Source: a virus. From it: a stretch of DNA of 40,602 nt. Location of the stretch: IMG/VR virus record IMGVR_UViG_3300046516_000910, positions 1 to 40,602 of that record; one strand, written 5' to 3'. The notes under the pieces are model-generated. The model ran no database searches and was not told the origin of the DNA. It saw nothing but the letters and a program-made list of their open reading frames with translations. The translations under genes were made by a program, and so were the position numbers. How positions within the stretch are numbered: position 1 is the first letter of the stretch; each line of letters starts with the position of its first letter. Positions 25,832-33,090 of this stretch are shown here, one piece after another.

Positions 25832-26178
25832 ACGTCGTGCGGCTGGGCGGCATGGTCTGGAACGATCCGGATTCCGACGTCGTTCTGACGCTGAAAGATG
25901 ACGCGGGCAACCTCATCGATTTTACCGGGGCGGCCAACTTCGGCCTGGTCTGCACTTCCCTCGACGGGCTCGACGTGTTCACGGTGGCCGGCGCGATCTT
26001 CGGCCTGGCGACGTCTGGCGCGCTCCGCTTCGCGGCCGTCGCCGGCGAGGCCGCCGAGCCCGCGGCCACGGTGCACCGCTCCTACCTGTGCATGCCACAG
26101 TGGCACGCCTCGGGGCAGACCGACTTCAGCTGGGCCCGCACCCAGTGGTCCTTCTGGATCCAGAAGTTCCCCGCGTGA
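25828..26178 (+). CDS. Small tail-type beta protein (116 aa)
   Basis: GTG start in a GTGA overlap. The N-terminal half (VVLTLKDDAGNLIDFTGAA) resembles the beta-sandwich start of baseplate upper proteins such as BppU, which carry receptor-binding parts. The C-terminal end is aromatic (FSWARTQWSFWIQKF). It precedes the lysin in the coupled chain. The family link is weak. Confidence 0.5.
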   Translation: MNVVRLGGMVWNDPDSDVVLTLKDDAGNLIDFTGAANFGLVCTSLDGLDVFTVAGAIFGLATSGALRFAAVAGEAAEPAATVHRSYLCMPQWHASGQTDFSWARTQWSFWIQKFPA

Positions 26179-26654
26179 AGCTCCCGGTCCCCGGTCTCTC
26201 GCTCGAGCAGCAGCCGCCCGAGATCCTGCTCGCGATGCTGGTATGGGGCGAGGCGCGCGGCAAGCCACCCACGGACGACGCCGCGGTCGCCTGGACGGCG
26301 AAGAACCGATCGATTCGATCCGGCCGTCCGATCGCCCGCGAGATCCTCAAGCCCTGGGCGTACTCCTGCTTCAACGACGAGGCGCACGAAGGTGAGCGCG
26401 AGAAGATGCTCGATCCCTGCGCGCACGACTCGGTCGCGGCATGGGCGAACGCGCTGGCGATCGCCGAGGGCGTCATGGCCGGCAGCATCCCGGACCCGAC
26501 CGATGGCGCGACCCACTACGTGGTCGAGCGACTGTGGAACAACCCGACCCCCGCGGGGCATCGCATCCAGTGGTACCACCAGGCGGAGATCGAGTCGGGC
26601 CGGACCGAGAAAACGGTTCAGCTCGGCCCACACGTTTTCGCGAGGGCCGCATGA
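26175..26654 (+). CDS. SleB-type cell wall hydrolase (endolysin)
   Basis: A 159-aa protein, GTG in a GTGA overlap. It has the Hydrolase_2/SleB layout: LLAMLVWGEARGKP with the probable catalytic Glu26, AYSCFND, and ALAIAEGVMAGSIPDPTDGATHYV. The family are lytic transglycosylase-type enzymes cutting peptidoglycan glycan strands. No signal peptide, so it needs a holin to reach the wall. The following small membrane genes are natural holin/spanin candidates. Confidence 0.82.
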   Translation: MKLPVPGLSLEQQPPEILLAMLVWGEARGKPPTDDAAVAWTAKNRSIRSGRPIAREILKPWAYSCFNDEAHEGEREKMLDPCAHDSVAAWANALAIAEGVMAGSIPDPTDGATHYVVERLWNNPTPAGHRIQWYHQAEIESGRTEKTVQLGPHVFARAA

Positions 26655-26956
26655 TCGAATCGACTGTGACGATGGACGTCGCGACGGTAATCGGCCTGCT
26701 CACCATCCTCGGAGCGGTGGCGGGCCTCTACTCCAAGATCACCCAGCGCCAGGCGGCGGACGAGGTTCGGCACAGCGACAACATCAAGCGGTTCGATCGA
26801 GTGGAGAACGCTCTCGGGATCAACGACCCCGACGATGCGTTCTTCGTGCGCAAGAGTGACATGGCTCGAGATCAGTCGCGGTTTCAGGAGACGCTGGACG
26901 ATCACGAGGACCGGATCGTCGTGGTCGAGCGCAAGGTTCATACGCTCAAGGGGTAG
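26651..26956 (+). CDS. Membrane-anchored coiled-coil protein (101 aa), holin or spanin-like
   Basis: ATG in an ATGA overlap with the lysin. One N-terminal membrane helix (VATVIGLLTILGAVAGLYS) and then a charged coiled-coil region (KRFDRVENALGINDPDDAFF, RFQETLDDHEDRIVVVERKV). Anchor plus periplasmic coiled coil is the layout of an inner-membrane spanin subunit, and the place after the lysin supports a role in lysis. Could equally be a holin of the single-pass type. Confidence 0.55.
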   Translation: MIESTVTMDVATVIGLLTILGAVAGLYSKITQRQAADEVRHSDNIKRFDRVENALGINDPDDAFFVRKSDMARDQSRFQETLDDHEDRIVVVERKVHTLKG

Positions 26957-26959
26957 GCC

Positions 26960-27139
26960 ATGCAGAGCGGATTCGTTTGGATCGGCAAGGGCGGACAGCG
27001 GACGCCAATCGAGCAGCTTCCGACCGACAAGCTCCTGCTCGCCGAGGCGGATCTCGCCCGCCGGGCGAATACCGACCACGTGGCTTTCGGGATGTTCTGT
27101 GCGGTGCAGGATGAGCTGGGGCGCAGGCCCAAGGACTGA
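26960..27139 (+). CDS. Small soluble protein (59 aa), unknown
   Basis: ATG 26960 with AAGGGG upstream. The product reads MQSGFVWIGKGGQRTPIEQL and ends with CAVQDELGRRPKD, helical in the middle (TDKLLLAEADLARRANTDHV). No membrane segment or signal. It fills exactly the gap between two membrane/coiled-coil genes. Likely real by spacing and a ribosome binding site. Confidence 0.5.
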   Translation: MQSGFVWIGKGGQRTPIEQLPTDKLLLAEADLARRANTDHVAFGMFCAVQDELGRRPKD

Positions 27140-27142
27140 GCA

Positions 27143-27490
27143 GTGCCGAACGCCGAGGACGTGAAGGACCACGTCGTGGCCCACGGGAAGTGGTACGGGA
27201 TCGCGGCGACTCTGCTCGGCCTGCTGATCGATGCGCTGCTAAAGGCGCGGTCGGACAACACCGCCCACCAGCGCAGCGACGCGGAGATGTCGCTCGAAGC
27301 CTCGGTCGCCGAGGTTCAGATGGTGCAGCAGGCGCAGATCGATTCGCTCAAGCTGCGGGTTGGGAAGGTCGAGAGGAAGAAGGGCGTCCGCACGGTGATC
27401 GTCGTGGATACCCTGGCGGTGAAGAAGCGCGGGAAGGAGTCGCACGGCTTCTGGTGGCACTTCACGCATATCGATGGGAAGGAGCACTGA
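27143..27490 (+). CDS. Membrane-anchored coiled-coil protein (115 aa), possible lysis accessory
   Basis: GTG 27143. A short hydrophobic helix (WYGIAATLLGLLIDALL) is followed by a coiled coil (MSLEASVAEVQMVQQAQIDS, LKLRVGKVERKKG) and a short tail with His and Trp residues (HGFWWHFTHID). It resembles the 26651 product in layout. The two may form a pair (spanin or holin-antiholin like), but there is no family evidence. Confidence 0.5.
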   Translation: MPNAEDVKDHVVAHGKWYGIAATLLGLLIDALLKARSDNTAHQRSDAEMSLEASVAEVQMVQQAQIDSLKLRVGKVERKKGVRTVIVVDTLAVKKRGKESHGFWWHFTHIDGKEH

Positions 27491-27492
27491 TC

Positions 27493-29397
27493 ATGTTTCG
27501 CCGACTGCTCGCGGTCCTGTTGCTCCTGGTGCAGGTCTCTCCGGCCGACGCCTACTTCCTGAACCACGACCCCCTGGTGGGAAACGACGCCGCCAACGGC
27601 AAGACGCCACAGACCGCGTGGAAAACCGTCGCCAAGGCCAACGCGAGTCTGCCCTCGGACTCCACGATCTGGGTCTCCGCCAACGCCGAGCTCTACGACT
27701 CATCCGTGAACCCGACCGGCTTCCGCACCATCTGGCGCGGCGACACCACCAACGCGCGCGGGGTCAAGTTCCCGGGGGCGAGCCTCTACACGCCGGGGAA
27801 TCAATTCATCGGCGTCTCGTTCTGGGGCGGCGTCAACTGCAACGACTGCCAGTTCCGGAACGGGCGCGATCAGTTCTTCCGGAAGTGCGGACTCTACGGA
27901 TTCGTCTACGCGCTCTCGAGCGGGCAGGGTTTCTACAGCTGCGAGATCGGATCGAGCAACGTCCCCAACTTCACGCAGATCTGGATCAATCCGAACTTCT
28001 CCAACGGGGACTCGCTCCGGTTCATCTCGAACACCATGTACCTCAAGAACGGCAACGCCTCGGCGGGAGACTTCCTGCTCAGCTTCCTGCCGGTGCGCTA
28101 CGACTGGGCGCACGACTACCGGACCATGAACCGATGGACGGTGACCGGAAACGTCTGCACGCTCTCCGTCGCGGCCGGATCGGTGATGGGCAAGCTCATG
28201 ATGTGGAACCACATCACCGGATCGACGATCGATGGGAACCAGTTCTTCTGGCGCGACTCGAGCGGCATGACCAACGGCACGCAGGCCATGTGCGTCCGCG
28301 ATTCCTTCAGCCGAAACGTCGTGAGCAACAACCTGTTCCAGTTCCACTCGATGACGCCGGGCACCGGCCAGTGCGTGGCCGAGATCTACAGCTCGGGGAG
28401 CTTCTACCCGGACTCGGGGAATCACTGGCGCGACAACACCTTCAAGTCCGACATCTCCCGACCGGAGTCGGCGCCGGCGGCATTCACGTTCCACTGGCAG
28501 CTCGGCGGCCGGGACTCGATCCTGCGGAACAGGTTCATCTCGAACACGGCGTTCCCGGCCTGCTACTTCGGCGACGTGAAGCCCGCGGACTCGGCGTTCG
28601 TCCGGAACAACCTGTTCGCGAACCTGAACGGCGGCGCCGGGCTCACCGTCGACCTGTCGGGGTGTAGCTGGAGCACCGGCGCCACGCTGAACATGGACAA
28701 CAACATCTTCTACGGGCCGCGGACCAGCGAGGGCGTGCTCCTGCTCGAGTACCCGATCGCGACGCCGGCATCGATCAGCTCGAACTTCAACCTGTTCTGG
28801 TCTCCGCTGGCTGGGACGCGCGCGGAGTTCGTCGGGGCCTGCTCCGGATCCGAGGTCCCCTACGCGGTCGGCAGCCACTCGATCTACGACCGGAACTCGA
28901 CCTATGGGTGCCCGGTGTTCGCGGACTCGAGCTACGACACGTTCGACGCCACCGTGGCCTGCAACTCCGCGGCGATCGCTTCGGGTCGCTGGGGTGTGGA
29001 CGCTGGCCCGGTGACCTACAACTCCGCGATCTGCGCGCCGAGCCCGATCGCGAATCTGCGCGGAGTCGGCAGCAGCTCCAACGAGGTCATCCTCCAGTGG
29101 ACCTCGCCGGGCGACAAGGGAGACGTCGGGCAGGCCACGCTCTATTCGCTGCGATACTCGGCGTCTCCAATCGACGCCAGTAACTTCGCCGCGGCCGACA
29201 CGGTGGCGTTCCCGGACGTCTACTACCCGAAGGCGGCGGGCAGTGCAGAAGGTGCAACGGTCTCGGGCCTTTCGGCAGCCACCACCTACTACTTCGCCAT
29301 CAAGACCAGAGGGTCGGTGGGCGTCTACTCGGGGATCAGCAACCTGCCCAGCTACACCACTCGCAACTCGAACTCGCTCGGGCACGCCGAGCCGTAG
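27493..29397 (+). CDS. Secreted right-handed beta-helix (pectate-lyase-like) protein with FnIII domain
   Basis: A 634-aa protein, ATG 27493. Signal peptide MFRRLLAVLLLLVQVSPADA with cleavage before YF. The next about 450 residues contain repeated short strands and Asn turns (DAANGKTPQTAWKTVAKAN, NNIFYGPRTSEGV) typical of a parallel beta-helix as in pectate lyases and phage depolymerases. The C-terminal about 110 residues are a fibronectin III domain (EVILQWTSPGDKGDVGQATL, TTYYFAIKTRG). It probably binds or cuts an extracellular polysaccharide. It is exported rather than assembled in the cytoplasm, which is odd for a tailspike. Confidence 0.7.
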   Translation: MFRRLLAVLLLLVQVSPADAYFLNHDPLVGNDAANGKTPQTAWKTVAKANASLPSDSTIWVSANAELYDSSVNPTGFRTIWRGDTTNARGVKFPGASLYTPGNQFIGVSFWGGVNCNDCQFRNGRDQFFRKCGLYGFVYALSSGQGFYSCEIGSSNVPNFTQIWINPNFSNGDSLRFISNTMYLKNGNASAGDFLLSFLPVRYDWAHDYRTMNRWTVTGNVCTLSVAAGSVMGKLMMWNHITGSTIDGNQFFWRDSSGMTNGTQAMCVRDSFSRNVVSNNLFQFHSMTPGTGQCVAEIYSSGSFYPDSGNHWRDNTFKSDISRPESAPAAFTFHWQLGGRDSILRNRFISNTAFPACYFGDVKPADSAFVRNNLFANLNGGAGLTVDLSGCSWSTGATLNMDNNIFYGPRTSEGVLLLEYPIATPASISSNFNLFWSPLAGTRAEFVGACSGSEVPYAVGSHSIYDRNSTYGCPVFADSSYDTFDATVACNSAAIASGRWGVDAGPVTYNSAICAPSPIANLRGVGSSSNEVILQWTSPGDKGDVGQATLYSLRYSASPIDASNFAAADTVAFPDVYYPKAAGSAEGATVSGLSAATTYYFAIKTRGSVGVYSGISNLPSYTTRNSNSLGHAEP

Positions 29398-29405
29398 GAG
29401 ATCTC

Positions 29406-29792
29406 ATGGTCTCGATCCCGGCAGTCGGCCCGCTCGACTTCTTCGTGTTCGCCCTGATCGGCATGGGCCAGCAGTGGCTCCACTCCCAGAAGGGCTTCAA
29501 CAACGCGGGCGCGCTCGCGCTTGGACTGCTCGCCTCGCTCGCGTGGTTCGGCTACGCTGCCGGCTGGCCGGCGGGATTCTCGCACCCGGATCTGTCGGCC
29601 TGGTTCGCCTCGGCGATGGCCTATCTCGGAAGCCCGCAGCTGGCGGCAAAGGGATTCGGCCTGGCGATGCGCACCGACTCAGCGAACGCGCCAAAGTGGC
29701 TCGCTCTGTTCAACCACGGAGGTTCCGATGCGACTGCACCGCCTTCTCCCCCTGCTGATCCTGGCCCTGACAGCGCTGCCCCCGGCCAGTAG
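29406..29792 (+). CDS. Small multi-pass membrane protein (128 aa), holin candidate
   Basis: ATG 29406 with AGGAG upstream. Two or three hydrophobic segments (LDFFVFALIGMGQQWL, GALALGLLASLAWFGYAAGW) and a Pro/Ala-rich soluble tail (DATAPPSPPADPGPDSAAPG). Size and topology are like class II holins; the lysin lies 3 kb upstream. It overlaps the following gene by 65 bases. Confidence 0.5.
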   Translation: MVSIPAVGPLDFFVFALIGMGQQWLHSQKGFNNAGALALGLLASLAWFGYAAGWPAGFSHPDLSAWFASAMAYLGSPQLAAKGFGLAMRTDSANAPKWLALFNHGGSDATAPPSPPADPGPDSAAPGQ

Positions 29793-30279
29793 CGCCGGGC
29801 TCGCTCCCAACCCGCGCAACATCCAGCTCAACGCCTCGGCGGGCTACCTGGGCTTCAAGCAGTACGACACCAGCGTCGGCGCCTGGCAGGGCGCAGACAT
29901 CGCCGGCGGCGTCACCTGGAGCGTTCACCAGTCGCTGGCGATCACCGGAAACCTCGCGCACGGGATCCCGACGAAGAGCGAGGACGGCCACCTGACGATC
30001 GCTCGCCTCCAGGGGCAGCTCCGCCTGTTCCCGGCGCTCGGCCAACCTCCGGGGCGCGACGGCATCTTCGCCTCGGCGGGCCCGATGTGGATGGGCCAGA
30101 AGACACTGCGCGAGTGGTCCGGGCTCAATACCCAGCTCACGGCCTCGCACCTGTTCAACGACGTCCTGTTCGGGTACGTCATGTACGCGCACGGCTTCGC
30201 GTGGAGCCAGGCGGCGAGCACTGGCGATCGCGATTTCCTGCGCGTCGGCCTCGGCATCGGCAGTTCCCTCGGCCGATGA
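29728..30279 (+). CDS. Putative outer-membrane beta-barrel protein with signal peptide (183 aa)
   Basis: ATG 29728 with GGAGG upstream, starting inside the previous gene. Signal peptide MRLHRLLPLLILALTALPPA with cleavage around SSA. The mature chain is a run of alternating hydrophobic strands (IQLNASAGYLGFKQYDTS, ADIAGGVTWSVHQSLAITGN, FASAGPMWMG) and ends FLRVGLGIGSSLGR, typical of small OmpA/OmpX-like barrels, although the last residue is not aromatic. A phage-coded outer-membrane protein could alter phage receptors (superinfection exclusion). This is inference. Confidence 0.6.
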   Translation: MRLHRLLPLLILALTALPPASSAGLAPNPRNIQLNASAGYLGFKQYDTSVGAWQGADIAGGVTWSVHQSLAITGNLAHGIPTKSEDGHLTIARLQGQLRLFPALGQPPGRDGIFASAGPMWMGQKTLREWSGLNTQLTASHLFNDVLFGYVMYAHGFAWSQAASTGDRDFLRVGLGIGSSLGR

Positions 30280-30590
30280 AGTCCCGCACCATCACCCTGC
30301 CGGCCATCAGGCCGATCGGCGATCGCGTTCTGCTTCGCCGGCTGGCCGCGGCCGAGACCACGAAGGGCGGGATCGTCATTCCCGAGCGCGCGAAGGAGAA
30401 GCCCCAGGAGTGCGAGTGCGTCTCGGTCGGCGACGGACGTCGCACTCGCAGCGGCGATTGCGTGAAGCTCGAGGTGCGTGCCGGCGATCGCGTGCTGGTC
30501 GGGAAGTACTCCGGCCATGAGATCCGGCACGAAGGCGAGGAGTTCCTGGTAATCCGCGAGGACGACGTGCTCGCGGTGCTCGAGGCCTGA
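30276..30590 (+). CDS. groES: GroES-type co-chaperonin
   Basis: A 104-aa protein, ATG overlapping the previous stop (ATGA). The whole chain matches Cpn10: IRPIGDRVLLRRL, the mobile loop ETTKGGIVIPERAKEKPQE with the GroEL-binding tripeptide IVI (residues 33-35), VRAGDRVLVGKYSGHEI, and the C-terminal EEFLVIREDDVLAVLE. It would replace or supplement host GroES on GroEL, as T4 gp31 does, probably to fold the large capsid protein. No groEL is present in the window, so it must act with the host chaperonin. It is alone among exported genes, so it may be a late gene or recent acquisition. Confidence 0.92.
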   Translation: MKSRTITLPAIRPIGDRVLLRRLAAAETTKGGIVIPERAKEKPQECECVSVGDGRRTRSGDCVKLEVRAGDRVLVGKYSGHEIRHEGEEFLVIREDDVLAVLEA

Positions 30591-30631
30591 GTTCCTGGTG
30601 CTCGGCGAGATCTTCAAGGATCGATTCGTTC

Positions 30632-30652
30632 AGGGCCGATGGGTTCGGCCCT
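30632..30652 (+). promoter_or_regulatory. Hairpin before the 30667 gene
   Basis: agggccga (30632-30639) pairs with tcggccct (30645-30652) around a 5-base loop. It lies between the groES stop and the AGGAGG ribosome binding site at 30657-30662. No T-run follows. It may be a weak terminator/processing stem after groES or a translation control element. Confidence 0.5.
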
Positions 30653-30666
30653 CCACAGGAGGCACC

Positions 30667-30933
30667 ATGTCCTACCGCATTTCGGACACGCTGGAGAAGA
30701 TCGCGAACGGGCTCGGCATCGCCCGCGACAACCTGCAGGCGGCCGCTGATCGCTTCGCGACCGAGTACCCCGACGCCGAGTCGCGTGAGAAGGCGCTCGT
30801 CGCCTGGATCCACGCGAACGCGGATACGGCTCTCGACCCTCTGCATCTCGCCAACACGATCATCGGCATCGCGAAGGACATCATCGCGGGCCAGGGGGGC
30901 ACCGACCCCAAGGCATTCGCGGGGAACGTGTGA
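30667..30933 (+). CDS. Small helical protein (88 aa), unknown
   Basis: ATG 30667 is chosen because AGGAGG lies 4 bases upstream; a GTG further upstream at 30598 would run through the hairpin and lacks a ribosome site. The product is alpha-helical (ISDTLEKIANGLGIARDNLQ, HANADTALDPLHLANTIIG) with no membrane or signal features. No family recognised. Its stop overlaps the next GTG. Confidence 0.55.
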   Translation: MSYRISDTLEKIANGLGIARDNLQAAADRFATEYPDAESREKALVAWIHANADTALDPLHLANTIIGIAKDIIAGQGGTDPKAFAGNV

Positions 30934-31160
30934 CGAAGAAGAAGGGGCCGCCGGCGCCTGCTCAGGTGCCGGCGGTTCGTTTTCGTGACCGGGTGCGCGA
31001 GATCCGGCGGGTGCCGGCCTCAAGCCTCAAGCCGCACCCGAAGAACTGGCGCCGCCACTCGGACGACCAGCGCAAGGCGTTCGTGACGCTGCTCGAGCGG
31101 AGCTCGCCGAGTCTACCGGCGTCGCTTCTTCCCGCTGACCGCGGCGGCCGCGGCGCCTAG
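30930..31160 (+). pseudogene. Truncated ParB-like/DNA-modification N-terminal fragment
   Basis: GTG 30930 in a GTGA overlap. The first 55 residues, especially REIRRVPASSLKPHPKNWRR and HSDDQRKAFVTLLE, match the start of ParB-like nuclease domains found in phage ParB or N6-methyltransferase proteins. A full domain would go on for about 60 more residues with an IDGHLR-type box. Instead, from about 31100 the frame is the antisense of the convergent minus-strand gene and stops at 31160. This looks like the broken end of an older gene at the junction of the two modules. Confidence 0.6.
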
Positions 31161-31391
31161 CACGAACGCCCGGGCCTGCTCGGGCACAAGGCCCCCCGGC
31201 TGGCACAGGCCGGCCGCCAGGAGCCCCGGCGCGAGCTGCGCGGCCAGCGTGTCGGGGATGGCGGCCGCGCGGGCCCAGCGGGCCATGCCGGCCCTGCCGC
31301 GGCAGCTCTTGACCAGCGGCCAGGCGGCGACGAGGGCCCGGGCCTCGCGGCGCTCGAGCAGCGCGAGGGCCAGCTGATCGAACGGCCTCAC
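31113..31391 (-). CDS. Small protein with basic C terminus (92 aa), unknown
   Basis: GTG at 31391 overlaps the previous stop (GTGA). The protein is Ala/Leu-rich and helical (VRPFDQLALALLERREARAL, AAIPDTLAAQLAPGLLAAGL) and ends AVSGKKRRR. It is the last gene of the leftward operon and converges with the plus-strand module; their ends overlap by 48 bases. No family recognised. Confidence 0.5.
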   Translation of the reverse strand: MRPFDQLALALLERREARALVAAWPLVKSCRGRAGMARWARAAAIPDTLAAQLAPGLLAAGLCQPGGLVPEQARAFVLGAAAAAVSGKKRRR

Positions 31392-31639
31392 GGTGCCTGG
31401 CCGATCTGAATCCGCAGCACTTTCCGGTCGGGCTTCCCCGTGGGGACGCCCGTCGCGACGAGAACCGGCATGCCCTCGCAGAGACTCCAACCCTCCAGCA
31501 TCGATGACATCGCCATGCCGAAGCCCTCGTCGTTGCTCGCATGGACGAACAAGTCGCCGGCGCGAAGCTGGCCCGAGGTCGTCTCCTCGATGAGGATCCC
31601 CCGCTTCGGCGGGTCAGTCTTCGGAGTCAGGCGATTCAA
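31388..31639 (-). CDS. Small beta-rich protein (83 aa), unknown
   Basis: The TTG start at 31639 is supported by GGAGG 7 bases upstream on the minus strand; no ATG fits. The product reads MNRLTPKTDPPKRGILIEET, then SGQLRAGDLFVHASNDEGFG, and ends VLRIQIGQAP. Beta-rich, no membrane segment. It overlaps both neighbours in the coupled chain. Unknown function. Confidence 0.5.
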   Translation of the reverse strand: MNRLTPKTDPPKRGILIEETTSGQLRAGDLFVHASNDEGFGMAMSSMLEGWSLCEGMPVLVATGVPTGKPDRKVLRIQIGQAP

Positions 31640-31964
31640 GATCCCACCTCCCGGGGGGCCGGATTGGGCCCGGACGTTCCATCGTCGCTCGATTCCTGGC
31701 TGCGATGGCGCGGTGCTTCCGGTCCAGGGCCGCGGCCGCCTGCTCGCGCTGGACGAGATCCTCGATCATGCGCGGGTCCCGGAATACCTTCAGGGCGAAC
31801 TCGACCGCCTCTCGCGAGTCCTCGGTGCCCCCGACGATCGCGGAGCAGACGGCGATCGCCATGTCTCGATCGACCGTATCGCGCTCGAGTTCTTCCGGGG
31901 CGAGCAAAGAACGGACCCGGTCGTGGATCTCCGTGAGCCGGGAGAACAGCGGCGGGGGCCTCAC
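31614..31964 (-). CDS. Helical protein (116 aa), unknown
   Basis: GTG at 31964 overlaps the stop of the replication gene (GTGA). Charged and helical (RLTEIHDRVRSLLAPEELER, DLVQREQAAAALDRKHRAIA), with a small middle segment DMAIAVCSAIVGGTEDSREA. Coming directly after the initiator, it could be a helicase loader partner or replication accessory factor, but nothing proves it. Confidence 0.5.
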   Translation of the reverse strand: MRPPPLFSRLTEIHDRVRSLLAPEELERDTVDRDMAIAVCSAIVGGTEDSREAVEFALKVFRDPRMIEDLVQREQAAAALDRKHRAIAARNRATMERPGPIRPPGRWDLESPDSED

Positions 31965-32929
31965 GGCTTCACCGCCCAGGCGCCGTCGAGCATCTTGAAG
32001 CGGGCCCCTTCGTCCTCCGAGAAGCGGGCCCCGAGGCGGAGGCGCAGGTCCTCGAAGCCGGCCCCGCCCGGCTGGTAGTAGGCGAAGGCGTTCCGGATCG
32101 TGGGCGCCCGCTCGGCGTAGTGCCGGATCGCCTCCCGGATGATCGCGGGCCCGACGCCGGCATGGCGGAGCCGGTGGCCGAGCTGGGCCGCCGTCTTGGC
32201 CTGGGGCCCGACCAGGCCCAATTCGGCCAGGGCGTCCTCCACGGGTCGGGCAGGCGCCGATTCGGGGGCCTCGGCTGCCGTCCTGCCGCCCAGCGGGGCT
32301 TCCGGGGCAGGATCCGCGTCGGAAGCCATGCCCGGGCCGGCGGGCCCCAGCCGGGCCAGCAGGCGCTCGAGCGGCGCTCCGATCTGTTCCGGGGCCCCGT
32401 TCCCGTCCTGTCGCTGTCCCGTCGCAGCGACGGGGGTGCGACGGGGTAGCGACGGGGTAGCGACGGGACGGGTAACGGTAACGGTAACGGGGACGGTAAC
32501 GTCAACAGAACTACTCGCGGGCGAGGGGCCGCCCGCGCCGGTCTTGCCGCGTTCCCTCTCAATGCGCTTCTGCTCGGCCTTCTTCAGGTGCTCGCCGTTG
32601 CGTGTTGACCAGTTGTGCACGTAGTACCCGCCCTCGATCTCGTCCAACAATTTGCAGTCGACCAGTGCCCGCACCAGTTCTTTCGACTCGAATGAGCCCG
32701 GTACGATCCCGGCAGCGAACGCGACGTCATCTTCGGTCCATCGAAGAAGTGTCCCATTCGGTGCGACGATCCTTGTCTCGAGCCAAAGCGTCACCAGGAT
32801 CGCAATCGCAGTGGCCTCGGGGGTCAGTTTCAGATTGCAGGTCAGTCCACCTTCACGAAGCCCAAGACGGGCGATTAGCTGCCGGGTCTTCCGATGACGC
32901 GGGAGCCCGGTGTCGACGCGAATCCACAC
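31961..32929 (-). CDS. Replication initiator-like protein (DnaD/O-type layout, 322 aa)
   Basis: The start GTG at 32929 is chosen because GGAGG lies 6 bases upstream and homology-like sequence begins there (VWIRVDTGLPRHRKTRQLIA). An N-terminal winged-helix-type domain (WTEDDVAFAAGIVPGSFESK, GGYYVHNWSTRNG) is followed by a Val/Thr/Pro-rich linker (about residues 125-210) and a C-terminal helical domain (AGVGPAIIREAIRHYAERAP). This is the layout of phage replisome organisers that bind origin iterons and recruit host helicase. The linker DNA holds two iteron arrays, as lambda O does. Its promoter region has the TTCGG repeats. Confidence 0.68.
   Translation of the reverse strand: MWIRVDTGLPRHRKTRQLIARLGLREGGLTCNLKLTPEATAIAILVTLWLETRIVAPNGTLLRWTEDDVAFAAGIVPGSFESKELVRALVDCKLLDEIEGGYYVHNWSTRNGEHLKKAEQKRIERERGKTGAGGPSPASSSVDVTVPVTVTVTRPVATPSLPRRTPVAATGQRQDGNGAPEQIGAPLERLLARLGPAGPGMASDADPAPEAPLGGRTAAEAPESAPARPVEDALAELGLVGPQAKTAAQLGHRLRHAGVGPAIIREAIRHYAERAPTIRNAFAYYQPGGAGFEDLRLRLGARFSEDEGARFKMLDGAWAVKP
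32427..32506. repeat. Iteron arrays inside the replication gene (putative origin)
   Basis: Four 11-bp units at 11-bp period start at 32427, 32438, 32449 and 32460 (gcgacggggta and close variants). They are followed directly by six 6-bp units from 32471: ggtaac three times, ggggac, ggtaac, gtcaac. They encode the linker of the initiator. Iterons in an initiator gene are the layout of lambda-type origins. Not tested. Confidence 0.6.
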
Positions 32930-32983
32930 GCGAGACCTCCGGTGACGACCCCGGGGGGACGGGGAAGTGGGGAAAAATCGAAA

Positions 32984-33025
32984 CCGAACGGCGCCGAACA
33001 TGGAGCACCGTGAACGGTTCGTCAA
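32984..33025 (-). promoter_or_regulatory. Putative promoter with TTCGG operator before the replication gene
   Basis: Read on the minus strand: TTGACG (33025-33020), 17 bases, CATGTT (33002-32997). TTCGG half-sites lie at 32998-32994 and 32988-32984, exactly 10 bp apart and overlapping the -10 element and start point. The coding start is at 32929. Strong -35 match (5/6), weak -10. Confidence 0.5.
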
Positions 33026-33090
33026 GATCGATCGGCGGGCGGCGCGTCCCTGCGGCCGCGTCCTGCGCATCCTCCGCCCGCCGGCGTCGA

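Noticed and set aside
27700-29385. Minus-strand open frame of 561 codons
   Set aside because: Antisense to the signal-peptide beta-helix gene; composition is typical of a shadow frame and there is no ribosome binding site.
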